A stretch of DNA of 34,813 nucleotides from Paenibacillus sanguinis 2301083 = DSM 16941 (GCF_000374825.1 NZ_KB895400.1:1-34813), one strand, 5' to 3'. Shown: positions 14,915-24,000, counted from the stretch's first letter. Numbers and translations are program-made. The notes: generated by a model from the sequence alone, not told the origin.

Positions 14915-16855
14915 ATGGAAGCAGTTCATAGCAAAGCAATGACTACCAGGCAAAAGACGGTGAATCAGCCGGACCCGGGCAAAAGGAAAAAGTTCTCGTT
15001 GCTACATTTGCTGCGCCACCGGGAGATGCTGCTGGCCTTAAGCAGTGGTGGATTTATGCTTATAGCTTGGGGGATTCAAGGACTGTCGCCGATGGTGTCC
15101 GTCTTGCTGTACATTATGGCTTATGCGGCCGGCGGATATATGAAGGCTCGTGAAGGGCTGATCACCTTGCTGAAAAAACGCGATCTGGATGTCAATCTGT
15201 TGATGATTGCTGCTGCACTTGGAGCTGCTACGATTGGCTATTGGAACGAAGGGGCTATGCTGATCTTTATTTTTGCATTAAGTGGGGCGTTGGAGTCCTT
15301 TGCCAGTGAGCAGAGCCTCAAGGACATTTCTGCCTTGATTGCCATGAAGCCGGAAACGGCCTTGCGGATCGATGGGGACGGGATGAAGGAGGTAGAGGTT
15401 GGCGTCCTGGCACTGGGAGACCTGGTGTTGGTCAAACCCGGTTCTATCATCCCGGTAGATGGTGTCGTTCGCAATGGCAGCTCGGCTGTTGACCAATCTG
15501 CCATCACGGGTGAATCGCTGCCGGTGGAGAAGGGGAATGGCGATGGGGTTTATGCAGGTACGGTGAACGGGGGCGGTGCACTTTATGTGGAGGTTGCCAG
15601 TCCTGCCGAGGGCACTTTGTTTGCCAAGATTATTGCACTCGTAGAGCAGGCTCAGCAGGAGGTTCCTGACACACAGCGGTTTATCCAGCGACTGGAAGGC
15701 ATCTATGCCAAGTCCGTCGTAGCGATCACCTTGGGGTTGATCGTGCTTACCCCCTGGTTGGTGGGGTGGAGTTGGCCTCATTCCTTCTATAAAGCCATGG
15801 TATTTCTGGTAGTAGCCTCGCCCTGCGCCATCGTATCTTCGGTGATGCCTGCCATGCTGTCGGCTATGTCCAAGAGTGCGCGCCGGGGCGTGCTTTTCAA
15901 AGGTGGAGCGCCGATGGACCACCTGGGTAATGTGAAGGTGGTGGCCTTCGACAAGACGGGGACCTTGACAGCAGGTTCTCCGGTGGTGAGCGAATTATGT
16001 GTATCTGAAGGCTTTAATCGTCTGGAGGTGCTGGCGGCCTGTGCAGCGGCGGAAAGCTTGTCGGAGCATCCGCTGGCCAAGGCTATTGTATGCAAGGCTG
16101 AGCAGGAAGGTCTGGCAATTCGCGCAGCGGATGAGCTCCAGGCCTTGCCTGGATGGGGGATTGAGGCGATTATCGAAGGAGAGGTATGGCGTGTAGGTAA
16201 GGCGGATACCGAAGATGACCAGCTGCCGGCCGACTTGAAAGGCCGACTTGTCGCATGGGCTCAGGAAGGTTACACCGTATCTTCGATTCAAAAGGATGGC
16301 CAATACGCGGGTATCATTGCCCTGCGCGACGAAATTCGTCCGCAGGCCAAGGCTGCTGTTGCCCGTTTGCACAGCCTGGGCATTTCCGTGGCAATGCTTA
16401 CAGGAGACCGCAGCGGGACCGCAGGTGCGATCGCCAGAGAGGCTGGAATTGACCTTGTATACGGCGATTTGCTGCCCCAGGAGAAGGTAGAGCATGTGAA
16501 GATGCTGCGGTCGCGTTATGGCGGTGTGGTTATGGTTGGCGATGGCGTGAACGATGCGCCTGCTCTGGCGGCCGCAACGGTGGGCGTGGCTATGGGCGGT
16601 GGTGGAAGTGGCGCCGCCCTTGAGGTGGCGGATGTGGTACTGATGAATGATGGGCTGGAGCATATCGCCGAGACGATAGCCCTGGCTCGCCGCTCCCGAC
16701 GAATTGTAAAGCAGAATCTGATATTTGCCGGTTCGGTCATTTTGCTGCTCATTGCAAGCAATTTTCTGCAAGGTATTCCTCTGCCGCTCGGGGTTGTTGG
16801 CCATGAAGGGAGTACGTTGCTGGTCATTTTGAATGGTTTGCGGCTGCTTCGCTAA
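14915..16855 (+). CDS. pfeT: P1B4-type metal-efflux ATPase, PfeT (ZosA)-like
   Basis: A 646-residue heavy-metal P-type ATPase without an N-terminal HMA domain; the first 30 residues are basic. Motifs in order: TGESLPVEKG (actuator), SPC near residue 302 in the metal-path helix, phosphorylated Asp346 in DKTGTLT, SEHPLAKA, TGD, GDGVNDAPA, and HEGST at residues 630-634 in the last helix region. SPC together with HEG[GST] marks the P1B4 group, which includes Bacillus PfeT (formerly ZosA) and Listeria FrvA, ferrous-iron efflux pumps under PerR/Fur control. AAGGAGG precedes the ATG. Two Fur-family boxes upstream agree with iron or peroxide control. Zn or Co as cargo cannot be excluded. Confidence 0.88.
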   Translation: MEAVHSKAMTTRQKTVNQPDPGKRKKFSLLHLLRHREMLLALSSGGFMLIAWGIQGLSPMVSVLLYIMAYAAGGYMKAREGLITLLKKRDLDVNLLMIAAALGAATIGYWNEGAMLIFIFALSGALESFASEQSLKDISALIAMKPETALRIDGDGMKEVEVGVLALGDLVLVKPGSIIPVDGVVRNGSSAVDQSAITGESLPVEKGNGDGVYAGTVNGGGALYVEVASPAEGTLFAKIIALVEQAQQEVPDTQRFIQRLEGIYAKSVVAITLGLIVLTPWLVGWSWPHSFYKAMVFLVVASPCAIVSSVMPAMLSAMSKSARRGVLFKGGAPMDHLGNVKVVAFDKTGTLTAGSPVVSELCVSEGFNRLEVLAACAAAESLSEHPLAKAIVCKAEQEGLAIRAADELQALPGWGIEAIIEGEVWRVGKADTEDDQLPADLKGRLVAWAQEGYTVSSIQKDGQYAGIIALRDEIRPQAKAAVARLHSLGISVAMLTGDRSGTAGAIAREAGIDLVYGDLLPQEKVEHVKMLRSRYGGVVMVGDGVNDAPALAAATVGVAMGGGGSGAALEVADVVLMNDGLEHIAETIALARRSRRIVKQNLIFAGSVILLLIASNFLQGIPLPLGVVGHEGSTLLVILNGLRLLR

Positions 16856-16911
16856 TGCCCGTCTTCATCATTCCTTCATGTAACCTTCACCGAACCCCCT
16901 TGGTAGGAACA

Positions 16912-16940
16912 TTGACAGGGTATCAAGGGTTTAACATAAT
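16912..16940 (+). promoter_or_regulatory. Sigma-A promoter of trxB
   Basis: TTGACA (16912-16917), 17-bp spacer, CATAAT (16935-16940). Confidence 0.8.
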
Positions 16941-16972
16941 GAAATCAGAGGGTACAGAGAGGATTTGATCAT

Positions 16973-17923
16973 ATGTATAAATCGATTATTGTCGGTACGG
17001 GACCGGCGGGATTGACCGCCGCGATCTATCTGGCTCGTGCCAACATGAGCCCGCTGATTATTGAAGGACCACAACCGGGAGGACAATTAACAACAACCAC
17101 GGAAGTAGAGAATTTTCCGGGCTTTCCCGAAGGCATTATGGGACCTGAGCTAATGGATAATATGCGCAAGCAAGCAGAACGCTTTGGTGCGGAATTCCGC
17201 ACGGGCTGGGTTAATAGTGTGAATCTGAACGAACGCCCCTTCAAGCTGCAAGTGGAAGGCCTAGGTGAACTGGTTGCAGAAACTTTGGTCTTGTCGACGG
17301 GAGCAACGGCAAAATATCTTGGCATACCTGGTGAGGAGAATAATGTAGGACGCGGGGTCAGCACTTGTGCAACCTGTGACGGGTTCTTCTTCCGGGGCAA
17401 GGAAATCATTGTAGTGGGCGGGGGCGACTCTGCTCTTGAAGAGGCGGGCTTCCTTACTCGCTTTGCCTCCAAGGTAACGCTTGTTCACCGCCGTGATGAA
17501 CTGCGTGCCTCGAAGATTATGCAGGACCGCATACGAACGAACGAGAAGGTGGAGATGGCGTTGAACCGGACTCCGCTTGAGGTCATTGCGGGAGATGCAG
17601 GCGTGACCGGACTGAAGGTCCGCAACAATGAGACTGGCGAAGAAGAGATCATCTCGGCAAGCGGAGTGTTTGTTGCGATTGGTCATCATCCCAACACGGC
17701 GTTCCTTGGGGGACAAATCGAGACGGATGTGAACGGTTATATCGTGGTAAAACCGGGCACCTCCGAAACGAATGTACCTGGTGTATTCGCTTGCGGCGAC
17801 GTTCAGGATACCCGCTATCGTCAAGCGATCACGGCGGCTGGCAGCGGCTGTATGGCAGCCATCGATTGCGAGAAATACATCGAAAGCCTGGAGCATGAAG
17901 CGACTGTGGCTGCGACCCGGTAA
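16973..17923 (+). CDS. trxB: Thioredoxin reductase
   Basis: A 316-residue FAD/NADPH oxidoreductase that keeps thioredoxin reduced. The FAD site [17 protein letters not shown] is at residues 8-24, the redox disulfide is CATC (Cys132-Cys135), the NADPH site is [16 protein letters not shown] followed by HRRDELRAS, and the second FAD motif VFACGDVQD is near the end. Length and domain order are standard. GAGAGG precedes the ATG. The gene has its own promoter and terminator. It follows a metal-efflux pump and a sulfur-assimilation gene, but each has separate signals. Confidence 0.95.
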   Translation: MYKSIIVGTGPAGLTAAIYLARANMSPLIIEGPQPGGQLTTTTEVENFPGFPEGIMGPELMDNMRKQAERFGAEFRTGWVNSVNLNERPFKLQVEGLGELVAETLVLSTGATAKYLGIPGEENNVGRGVSTCATCDGFFFRGKEIIVVGGGDSALEEAGFLTRFASKVTLVHRRDELRASKIMQDRIRTNEKVEMALNRTPLEVIAGDAGVTGLKVRNNETGEEEIISASGVFVAIGHHPNTAFLGGQIETDVNGYIVVKPGTSETNVPGVFACGDVQDTRYRQAITAAGSGCMAAIDCEKYIESLEHEATVAATR

Positions 17924-17940
17924 TTTCAAAGGTAAGATAA

Positions 17941-17984
17941 CAAAATGGCGATGCCCTGTATTGGAGGCATCGCCATTTTGTTTG
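17941..17984. terminator. Bidirectional terminator between trxB and the convergent small gene
   Basis: CAAAATGGCGATGCC (17941-17955) pairs perfectly with GGCATCGCCATTTTG (17966-17980) around a ten-base loop. The A and T runs inside the stem suit both directions. Confidence 0.85.
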
Positions 17985-18013
17985 GGTAAATTCTATAGTT
18001 GCCAATCGTAGTC

Positions 18014-18211
18014 TTAGGTGAGCAGTCCAACGATAAGTTGGAACAGGAGGTATCCGGCGAGACCGCTGCCCAGCAAAGTTAAACCGGCTTTTTTGCGCCC
18101 CTGAAACAAGCGGAGAACGCCAAGGCTGACTAAAGGAGCTACCAGCAGCAAGAATAACATGACAGCTATAAACAATTCTACAGAAATATCCGAAAGATTC
18201 ACAATAGTCAT
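18014..18211 (-). CDS. Small membrane protein, unknown family
   Basis: A 65-residue protein (MTIVNLSDISVELFIAVMLFLLL...) with two membrane helices, residues 10-31 and 45-64, joined by the basic loop RLFQGRKKAG. I use ATG 18211, preceded by GGAG on the minus strand about eleven bases away; an upstream in-frame ATG at 18256 would overlap that site. It converges on trxB and shares its terminator. No family recognised. Conservation in relatives would decide whether it is real. Confidence 0.55.
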   Translation of the reverse strand: MTIVNLSDISVELFIAVMLFLLLVAPLVSLGVLRLFQGRKKAGLTLLGSGLAGYLLFQLIVGLLT

Positions 18212-18375
18212 CGGACCGCTTCTCCATTCCAATAAGTGTAAAAATAAATAAAACAATGATTTAAATCACATATGATGTTTCTATTATACCTAAGCCTTGC
18301 CTGCTTTTGTAGAAGCCAGATGTGAAAAATAAGCGGCGATTTGACATAACTAGAAACCTTTTGCAGGATGGGCTG

Positions 18376-18384
18376 TGATACAAT
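18376..18384 (+). promoter_or_regulatory. Extended -10 promoter of the transglutaminase-like gene
   Basis: TGATACAAT: TG plus one base before TACAAT (18379-18384). No good -35 at standard distance; a TTGACA at 18341-18346 is too far away. Confidence 0.5.
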
Positions 18385-18432
18385 GGGCATGAAGACCTGA
18401 ACAAGCTTGCTCAAGAGAAGAGGGGGAGCCGT

Positions 18433-19563
18433 ATGGGGAGAAGAAACGGATTTTCTAAACGATGGGTATTAACCGGAGCAATTTGCGTTTTGTTGCTGGG
18501 ATCGGAGCCGCTCGGCTGGGCTATCATTCCGGCGAAGGCGGCCGAGGATGTCGTGACGGTTACTACTTCAGAGCAAATGCAGTTTAAGCTGGCAGAAGGT
18601 CTGGAGGCCAGACAGACAAATATGACCTTCAAGTATAAAGGGACAACACGAGAGCTTGAGCAGCAGCTAACAAAGGCGTTCAAGAGTGCGCTTGATGCAG
18701 ATCCTTATACGAAATATATCGTGGACCGTTACTCATACTCCTGGCGTGGCACCACCGGTTCCGCCAAGATTACATTAAAGATTGAATACCGTGAAACGGC
18801 AGAGCAAACCGCTTATGTAAAGCAGCGGGTGAAAGATATATTAAATAAGGTCGTCCAGCCTGGAATGGATACACATCAGAAAATTAAAGCTATCCACGAT
18901 TATGTCGTCCTTAATCTTAAATATGATACCGATTTGCAGAAATACACAGCCTATGAAGGCCTTCGTACTGGCGAAACGGTATGTCAGGGTTACGCATTGC
19001 TGACCTATGAGCTGCTCAAGAACGCCGGGATAGATAATTGGCTGGTGGAGGGAACGGCGGGAGACCAGTTGCATGCCTGGAATCTGGTTAAGATCGACAA
19101 CAGCTGGTATCATCTCGACACAACCTGGGACGACCCGGTGCCGGATGTGCCCAATCAGGTGAAGTATGCTTATTATCTCAGAACGGACGAACAGATGGGA
19201 AAGGATCATACTTGGGATGCTGGAAGCTATCCTAAAGCGGCCGTTCCCTATCAGCAAACACTACAGGCCTTGATCCATCAAGGCGGGGCCAAGCAAGAGG
19301 TTTATCTTGATCTGAAGAGGCAACTGGGCTATGACCTGTACGATGCCAATGCTGTGGTTGTCGATGCCAAAGACTTGGCTGCACGGGTAAGTAAAGAACT
19401 GAACACCAACTCAAAGATGGCCATCGTGCGCTATGCGAGCCCGGAAGAGCAACTGCTTGATGATCTCGCCAGGCTGTATGATCTTGGTCTGCGGAATATC
19501 CGCTATCTGGTGCAGCCTTTGGAAGGCACCAAGGATTTTCGAGTGGAGATTTATTGGGAATAG
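18433..19563 (+). CDS. Secreted transglutaminase-like domain protein
   Basis: A 376-residue exported protein. Residues 1-37 are a signal peptide (basic start, hydrophobic core GAICVLLLGSEPLGWAII, AKA|AED cleavage). A transglutaminase/protease-like core follows: a helix DTHQKIKAIHDYVVLNLKYD, catalytic Cys184 in GETVCQGYA, His214 in LHAWNLVKI and Asp229 in YHLDTTWDDP, the normal Cys-His-Asp order and spacing. The C-terminal 120 residues are a separate soluble part without recognised motifs. Proteins of this type act outside the cell, perhaps on wall proteins; the actual substrate is unknown. GAGGGGGAG lies before the ATG. Confidence 0.85.
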   Translation: MGRRNGFSKRWVLTGAICVLLLGSEPLGWAIIPAKAAEDVVTVTTSEQMQFKLAEGLEARQTNMTFKYKGTTRELEQQLTKAFKSALDADPYTKYIVDRYSYSWRGTTGSAKITLKIEYRETAEQTAYVKQRVKDILNKVVQPGMDTHQKIKAIHDYVVLNLKYDTDLQKYTAYEGLRTGETVCQGYALLTYELLKNAGIDNWLVEGTAGDQLHAWNLVKIDNSWYHLDTTWDDPVPDVPNQVKYAYYLRTDEQMGKDHTWDAGSYPKAAVPYQQTLQALIHQGGAKQEVYLDLKRQLGYDLYDANAVVVDAKDLAARVSKELNTNSKMAIVRYASPEEQLLDDLARLYDLGLRNIRYLVQPLEGTKDFRVEIYWE

Positions 19564-19583
19564 CTTCCCGACAGGTGCTCCAG

Positions 19584-19634
19584 AGGAGATGTTCAACTCG
19601 CTGTTAAGGCGGGAAGGGCATCTCCTTATTTTTT
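19584..19634 (+). terminator. Terminator after the transglutaminase-like gene
   Basis: AGGAGATG (19584-19591) pairs with CATCTCCT (19619-19626), followed by TATTTTTTT. The 27-base loop holds an inner CTCGC/GCGGG stem. Confidence 0.7.
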
Positions 19635-19718
19635 TGTTATGTATGCCGCTTGCATATTGTTGCTTATTCATGCTTGAACACTCCTCTAACCCCTTGCTTG
19701 ATTGCCCTAAAACCATGC

Positions 19719-19745
19719 AAAAAGGCCGCGGAATACCTTTCCGCG
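19719..19745 (-). terminator. Minus-strand terminator of the CvfC-like gene
   Basis: CGCGGAA (19727-19733) and TTCCGCG (19739-19745) with a five-base loop; on the minus strand the stem is followed by GCC and five T (A run at 19719-19723). It lies about 110 bp beyond the gene's stop. Confidence 0.65.
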
Positions 19746-19852
19746 ACCCATACAATACATACTCTACCGTGATTCCTTCTCACCATTCATGAAGATAGCT
19801 CAACACATGCTCATGCATGTTCCTATTACATAACAGGGTGATAGGGGGAAAG

Positions 19853-21019
19853 CTATTTTTCGAGTGTGGGATTATCGCTATCCCTACGTTCCCGGTTGGC
19901 CATTTGCTGCCAGATGGTCCCTGCGGCCTCTTCGCCCGATTCAATACGTTCCACAGCCATTCTTGCCTGTAGACCTACCTCAAATTCAGGATCATCCGCA
20001 GCCTGGCGCAAGGCCTCCAGCGCATCGTCTGTCCCTGCTTCGTAGAGGAAGCGCGCAGCCCGCCAACGAACCAGCTTGCTCTTGTCGGCCAGCGCTTCTA
20101 TCATCGGTCCTGTCGCCGACGCATCGCCGATGTCGGACAAGGTGTCGCCGGCGGTGCGACGCACGGCGGCAGAGCTGTCGCGCATCGCCTGGAACAGCAG
20201 CTCCATCGCCTCCGGCGTCTTCAAATCGCCGAGATACACCACGGCGAGCCGGCGGAGCTGCATCTGCGGGTCGCGCAGCGCGTCCGCCAGCAGCGGCAGC
20301 GCCGACTCGTCCGGCTGCTGCAAAGCCTCCAGCGCGGCGTACCGCACGCGCCAGTCGCCATCCTGCATGCGCTGGCGAATCTCGCTCAGGCTGAGCGCTC
20401 GCCGCTGCTCGACGAACTCCGCCTCGCTGCGTCCATGGGCGATGGCCTGGGCTACAATGCCCTCCAGCCGCTCCGGCGGATAAGCGGCCTCCAGTTCCTG
20501 CTCGACCTCGCGGGCGATCTCGTCGAGCTCACCATAGCGCACGCCGTAATCGCTGAGCTTGCGCTCCTTGATCAGCGTAGCGCTGGCCACTTCCGTAACG
20601 GCGCTGACGAAGCGCTCGGACAAGGAAATTCGCTCCTCGCGCAACCCGGCTTTAACCCGGATTTGCATCGGGATGCCGCGGAAGAACTGTACGAAGACCT
20701 GGGCCTCCCCATAGCCAGCGGCCTCTTCCGCGCTATCCGGATTCCAGGCCGATTCCACGCCCTCCTGTCCGAACTGCTGCTGTACTTCAGACAGGATTGC
20801 CGCCCAATCGGCGTTGCCCTTGCGGTCCAGCGCCACGAAGTCGGCGGTATGGAACACGCTTTTTACGCCAGGGATGCTCAGAAGGCCACGAATCCATGGG
20901 GGAGCGGAGCGTTCGTTATCGAGTGTATATGTTTTCCGAATTCCCGGCTCCAGACTTTCATCCAAATGCAGCTTCATCGAATTCGGGCTAGGGGTAGGTT
21001 CAATAAAAATGATTTTCAT
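19853..21019 (-). CDS. HEAT-repeat protein, conserved virulence factor C (CvfC)-like
   Basis: A 388-residue soluble protein. The N-terminal 90 residues form an Nfu-like domain beginning MKIIFIEPTPSPNSMKLHLDE, the signature opening of CvfC/YpgR-type proteins of Bacillota. A middle alpha/beta region is followed, from about residue 210, by at least four HEAT-like repeats (MQDGDWRVRYAALEALQQ, LRDPQMQLRRLAVVYLGDL, MRDSSAAVRRTAGDTLSDIG, LADKSKLVRWRAARFLYEAG). ATG 21019 is the first sensible start; AGGGAG lies thirteen bases upstream, longer than usual. The repeat section (about 20100-20620) is markedly richer in G+C than the surroundings. In Staphylococcus cvfC affects virulence; its biochemical role is unknown. 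Confidence 0.8.
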   Translation of the reverse strand: MKIIFIEPTPSPNSMKLHLDESLEPGIRKTYTLDNERSAPPWIRGLLSIPGVKSVFHTADFVALDRKGNADWAAILSEVQQQFGQEGVESAWNPDSAEEAAGYGEAQVFVQFFRGIPMQIRVKAGLREERISLSERFVSAVTEVASATLIKERKLSDYGVRYGELDEIAREVEQELEAAYPPERLEGIVAQAIAHGRSEAEFVEQRRALSLSEIRQRMQDGDWRVRYAALEALQQPDESALPLLADALRDPQMQLRRLAVVYLGDLKTPEAMELLFQAMRDSSAAVRRTAGDTLSDIGDASATGPMIEALADKSKLVRWRAARFLYEAGTDDALEALRQAADDPEFEVGLQARMAVERIESGEEAAGTIWQQMANRERRDSDNPTLEK

Positions 21020-21216
21020 ACAATGTTCACATCTCCCTTCCCTGCTATTGTACCTCAATCAGCCGTCTTACCCAACCCTGCGTATCCTTCTTGCACAAAT
21101 GCATGGAACGAAAGGAATGAAAAGGTAATTCTGTTGGCACACTTACTGTGGAGGAGCGGGCCGTTCATCGCAGCCAGTGTATTTTCTTTTCTCAGAGCAA
21201 AGATTAAGTTAAGGAT

Positions 21217-21246
21217 TTGGAAGAAGAGGGGGATTTGTTTTAGAAT
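21217..21246 (+). promoter_or_regulatory. Promoter of the NAPE-PLD-like gene
   Basis: TTGGAA (21217-21222), 18 bp, TAGAAT (21241-21246). Confidence 0.5.
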
Positions 21247-21280
21247 AGAAGAAAGTTATGTGGAGAGGAGCATTTGATTC

Positions 21281-22225
21281 ATGTCAAGAACGCGCTACAA
21301 CAACATCGACAATGTAAGTACGGATAAAACGTTGAAGCAGTTCGGACAATGGCGGGAAGAACGCCGCAGAAAAAAGAAGGATTATTCCTATGTCATTCCA
21401 AGCTCACAGCCTCAGCTTGATTTTCTACAGCAAAACCGTAAGGAGAATACGGTGACCTGGATTGGGCATTCTACCTTTCTTATTCAATATCAAGGACTAA
21501 ATATCGTGACCGACCCCGTTTGGGCAGCACGTATGGGATTTCAGCGGCGGCTGACCGCCCCGGGAATTGCCATTGCCGATCTTCCACCCATCGACGTTAT
21601 TTTACTTTCCCACTCACACTACGACCATATGCATGTAGCGTCCATCCGCCGTATATACAGCGCCGACACGACGGTTGTAGTTCCTGTCGGTCTGGGCCGC
21701 AAGATGCGTCGCAAGGGCTTCCGCCGCGTACTCGAAATGAGCTGGTGGGAACAATTGCCAATTGGTCAGGTGCTCGTGTCGTTCGTCCCGACGCAGCACT
21801 GGACCCGGCGGACGCTGTTTGATACGAATACGTCCCATTGGGGCGGGTATGTACTGGAGCCGAAAGAGTTTGAACCGGATCATAAGCCACAGGTTATTTA
21901 TTTTGCCGGAGATAGCGGTTATTTCAGCGGGTTTGCAGAGATTGGCCAGCGCTTTAACATCGATATTGCATTGCTGCCGATCGGCGCTTATGAGCCGGAA
22001 TGGTTCATGACCAGCCAGCATACGACACCTGAAGAGGCCCTCCAGGCTTTCGTGGATGTGAAAGGCAAACTGATGATCCCGATGCACTACGGCACTTTTC
22101 GTCTGGCGGATGACACAGCTCGCGAAGCTCTCGACCGGTTGGAGCAGGATCGCAAGCAGCGCGGGATTCCCGAGGAGCAAATCAGGATTTTATTTCATGG
22201 CGAGACGTTGAGATTGCCACATTAA
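21281..22225 (+). CDS. NAPE-PLD-like metallo-beta-lactamase-fold hydrolase
   Basis: A 314-residue soluble metallo-hydrolase. A basic, charged N-terminus (REERRRKKKDYSYVIP) leads into TVTWIGHSTFLIQYQGLNIVTDPVW, then the metal motif LLSHSHYDHMH, a Trp/His-rich PTQHWTRRTLFDTNTSHWGGYV, FAGDSGYF with the bridging Asp, LPIGAYEPEWFMTSQHTTPEEA and the final IPMHYGTF. This order matches the N-acyl-phosphatidylethanolamine phospholipase D-like branch of COG2220. It is a different branch from the UlaG-like protein at 4553. GAGAGGAG precedes the ATG. The substrate may be a phosphodiester or lipid; that is inference from family. Confidence 0.85.
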   Translation: MSRTRYNNIDNVSTDKTLKQFGQWREERRRKKKDYSYVIPSSQPQLDFLQQNRKENTVTWIGHSTFLIQYQGLNIVTDPVWAARMGFQRRLTAPGIAIADLPPIDVILLSHSHYDHMHVASIRRIYSADTTVVVPVGLGRKMRRKGFRRVLEMSWWEQLPIGQVLVSFVPTQHWTRRTLFDTNTSHWGGYVLEPKEFEPDHKPQVIYFAGDSGYFSGFAEIGQRFNIDIALLPIGAYEPEWFMTSQHTTPEEALQAFVDVKGKLMIPMHYGTFRLADDTAREALDRLEQDRKQRGIPEEQIRILFHGETLRLPH

Positions 22226-22281
22226 CCATTTGGAAGCATCGGTGCTTAAGGCAGGGATTACTCAACTAAAATGCTAATCTA

Positions 22282-22290
22282 TGCTATAAT
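22282..22290 (+). promoter_or_regulatory. Extended -10 promoter of the ABC-F gene
   Basis: TGC followed by a perfect TATAAT (22285-22290). No recognisable -35. The 5' untranslated region would be only about 30 bases, with no attenuator. Confidence 0.6.
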
Positions 22291-22328
22291 ATGGAGCCAG
22301 TAGTGCGATTAACGAAAAAAGGACGGTA

Positions 22329-23969
22329 ATGCTCAAAATGATCAGTACAAATGGTGTAACGCTCCGCTATGGAAAACGGGCACTTTTCGAAGACGTCAAT
22401 ATAAAATTCACCCCCGGCAACTGCTACGGCTTAATTGGAGCGAACGGGGCCGGTAAATCTACATTTCTGAAGATCCTGGCTGGTGAAATCGAGCCAAACC
22501 AGGGCGAAGTGTTCATGACGCCTAACGAACGGATGGCTGTCTTGAAGCAGAACCACTATGAATACGACGAGTATCCAGTGCTGGAAACGGTAATTATGGG
22601 CCATGCCAGGTTGTATTCCATTATGAAAGAGAAGGATGCGCTGTATGCCAAAGCGGACTTTTCCGAGGAAGATGGTATGCGGGCGGGTGAACTAGAGGGA
22701 GAATTTGCCGAGCTTAATGGCTGGGATGCTGAGCCTGATGCGGCAGCTCTTTTGATTGGTCTGGGGATTCCACGCGAGCTTCATGATAAGAAAATGAATG
22801 AATTAAGCGGCAATGAGAAGGTTCGCGTGTTGCTTGCGCAAGCCTTGTTCGGGCGTCCGCATAACCTGCTGCTGGATGAGCCAACGAACCACTTGGACCT
22901 CGAATCGATTCAGTGGCTGGAGAATTTCTTAATGGATTATGAAGGCACCGTTATCGTAGTATCCCATGACCGTCACTTCCTGAATAAGGTGTGTACGCAT
23001 ATTGCGGATATCGACTTTGGCAAAATTCAGATGTATGTCGGCAACTACGACTTCTGGTATGAATCCAGTCAACTCGCCTTGCAATTGCAGCGCGATGCCA
23101 ACAAAAAGAAGGAAGAGAAGATCAAGGAGCTGCAAGCCTTTATCCAGCGCTTCTCCGCTAATGCTTCCAAGTCGAAGCAAGCGACCTCCCGCAAGAAGCA
23201 ACTCGACAAGATTACGCTGGATGATATTCGCCCGTCCAACCGGAAGTATCCGTTCCTGCACTTTAAGGGAGAGCGCGAAGCGGGCAAGCAGCTATTAACG
23301 GTTGATGCTTTGACAAAGAGCCTTGATGGCCAGAAGGTGCTGGATAATGTCAGCTTTGTGGTTAACAAAGGTGATAAAATCGCTTTCGTAGGGCCTAACG
23401 GGTTGCCGAAAACAACGTTCTTCCAGGTAGTGATGGGCGAATTGGAAGCAGATGCAGGAGAATATAACTGGGGGGTAACGACTTCTCAGGCGTATTTCCC
23501 TAAAGACAACTCCAAATACTTCGATGGCGTTGATCTCAACCTGGTGGAATGGCTGCGGCAGTATTCCAATGATCAGGATGAGACCTTCCTGCGCGGCTTC
23601 CTTGGACGGATGCTCTTCTCCGGCGAGGAGGCGCTGAAGAAGGCCAGCGTATTGTCCGGTGGCGAGAAGGTACGTTGTATGCTGGCGAAGATGATGCTCA
23701 ACGGCGCTAACGTATTGCTGTTTGATGAGCCTACCAACCACTTGGACCTGGAATCGATCACGGCGCTGAATAATGGGTTGATTGATTTTGACGGTACTAT
23801 TCTGTTCACATCTCATGACCATCAATTCATTCAAACGATTGCTAACCGCATTATCGAGATCACGCCAAACGGTATTATTGATCGGGTTATGACCTACGAC
23901 GAATATCTGGAGAGCGAAGAAATTCAGAACCTGCGTAAATCCATGTATCCGGAAGAGGCTAACGTTTAA
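22329..23969 (+). CDS. ABC-F ATPase, YkpA/YbiT type
   Basis: A 546-residue soluble protein with two ABC domains and no membrane segment, acting on ribosomes. Domain 1: Walker A GANGAGKST (residues 37-45), signature LSGNEKVR, Walker B LLLDEPTNHLD. A Lys-rich linker follows near residues 250-310 (RDANKKKEEKIKELQAF...). Domain 2: GPNGLPKTT (355-363), signature LSGGEKVR, LLFDEPTNHLD, and the switch His in SHDHQF. The second Walker A has Pro360 where the invariant Gly of GxxxxGK[ST] should be. AAAGGA precedes the ATG. YbiT/YkpA proteins are translation factors; there is no attenuator here, unlike typical resistance ABC-Fs. Confidence 0.9.
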   Translation: MLKMISTNGVTLRYGKRALFEDVNIKFTPGNCYGLIGANGAGKSTFLKILAGEIEPNQGEVFMTPNERMAVLKQNHYEYDEYPVLETVIMGHARLYSIMKEKDALYAKADFSEEDGMRAGELEGEFAELNGWDAEPDAAALLIGLGIPRELHDKKMNELSGNEKVRVLLAQALFGRPHNLLLDEPTNHLDLESIQWLENFLMDYEGTVIVVSHDRHFLNKVCTHIADIDFGKIQMYVGNYDFWYESSQLALQLQRDANKKKEEKIKELQAFIQRFSANASKSKQATSRKKQLDKITLDDIRPSNRKYPFLHFKGEREAGKQLLTVDALTKSLDGQKVLDNVSFVVNKGDKIAFVGPNGLPKTTFFQVVMGELEADAGEYNWGVTTSQAYFPKDNSKYFDGVDLNLVEWLRQYSNDQDETFLRGFLGRMLFSGEEALKKASVLSGGEKVRCMLAKMMLNGANVLLFDEPTNHLDLESITALNNGLIDFDGTILFTSHDHQFIQTIANRIIEITPNGIIDRVMTYDEYLESEEIQNLRKSMYPEEANV

Positions 23970-24000
23970 ATAGAATGATATTCTGTCTTCTGGACAGACC

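Noticed and set aside
18341..18384. TTGACA at 18341 as the -35 of the transglutaminase-like gene
   Set aside because: It lies 32 bp from TACAAT, too far to pair; the TG-extended -10 is enough.
20435..21277. A 280-codon plus-strand ORF opposite the CvfC-like gene
   Set aside because: Shadow of the GC-rich minus-strand gene; no ribosome site and no recognisable domain.
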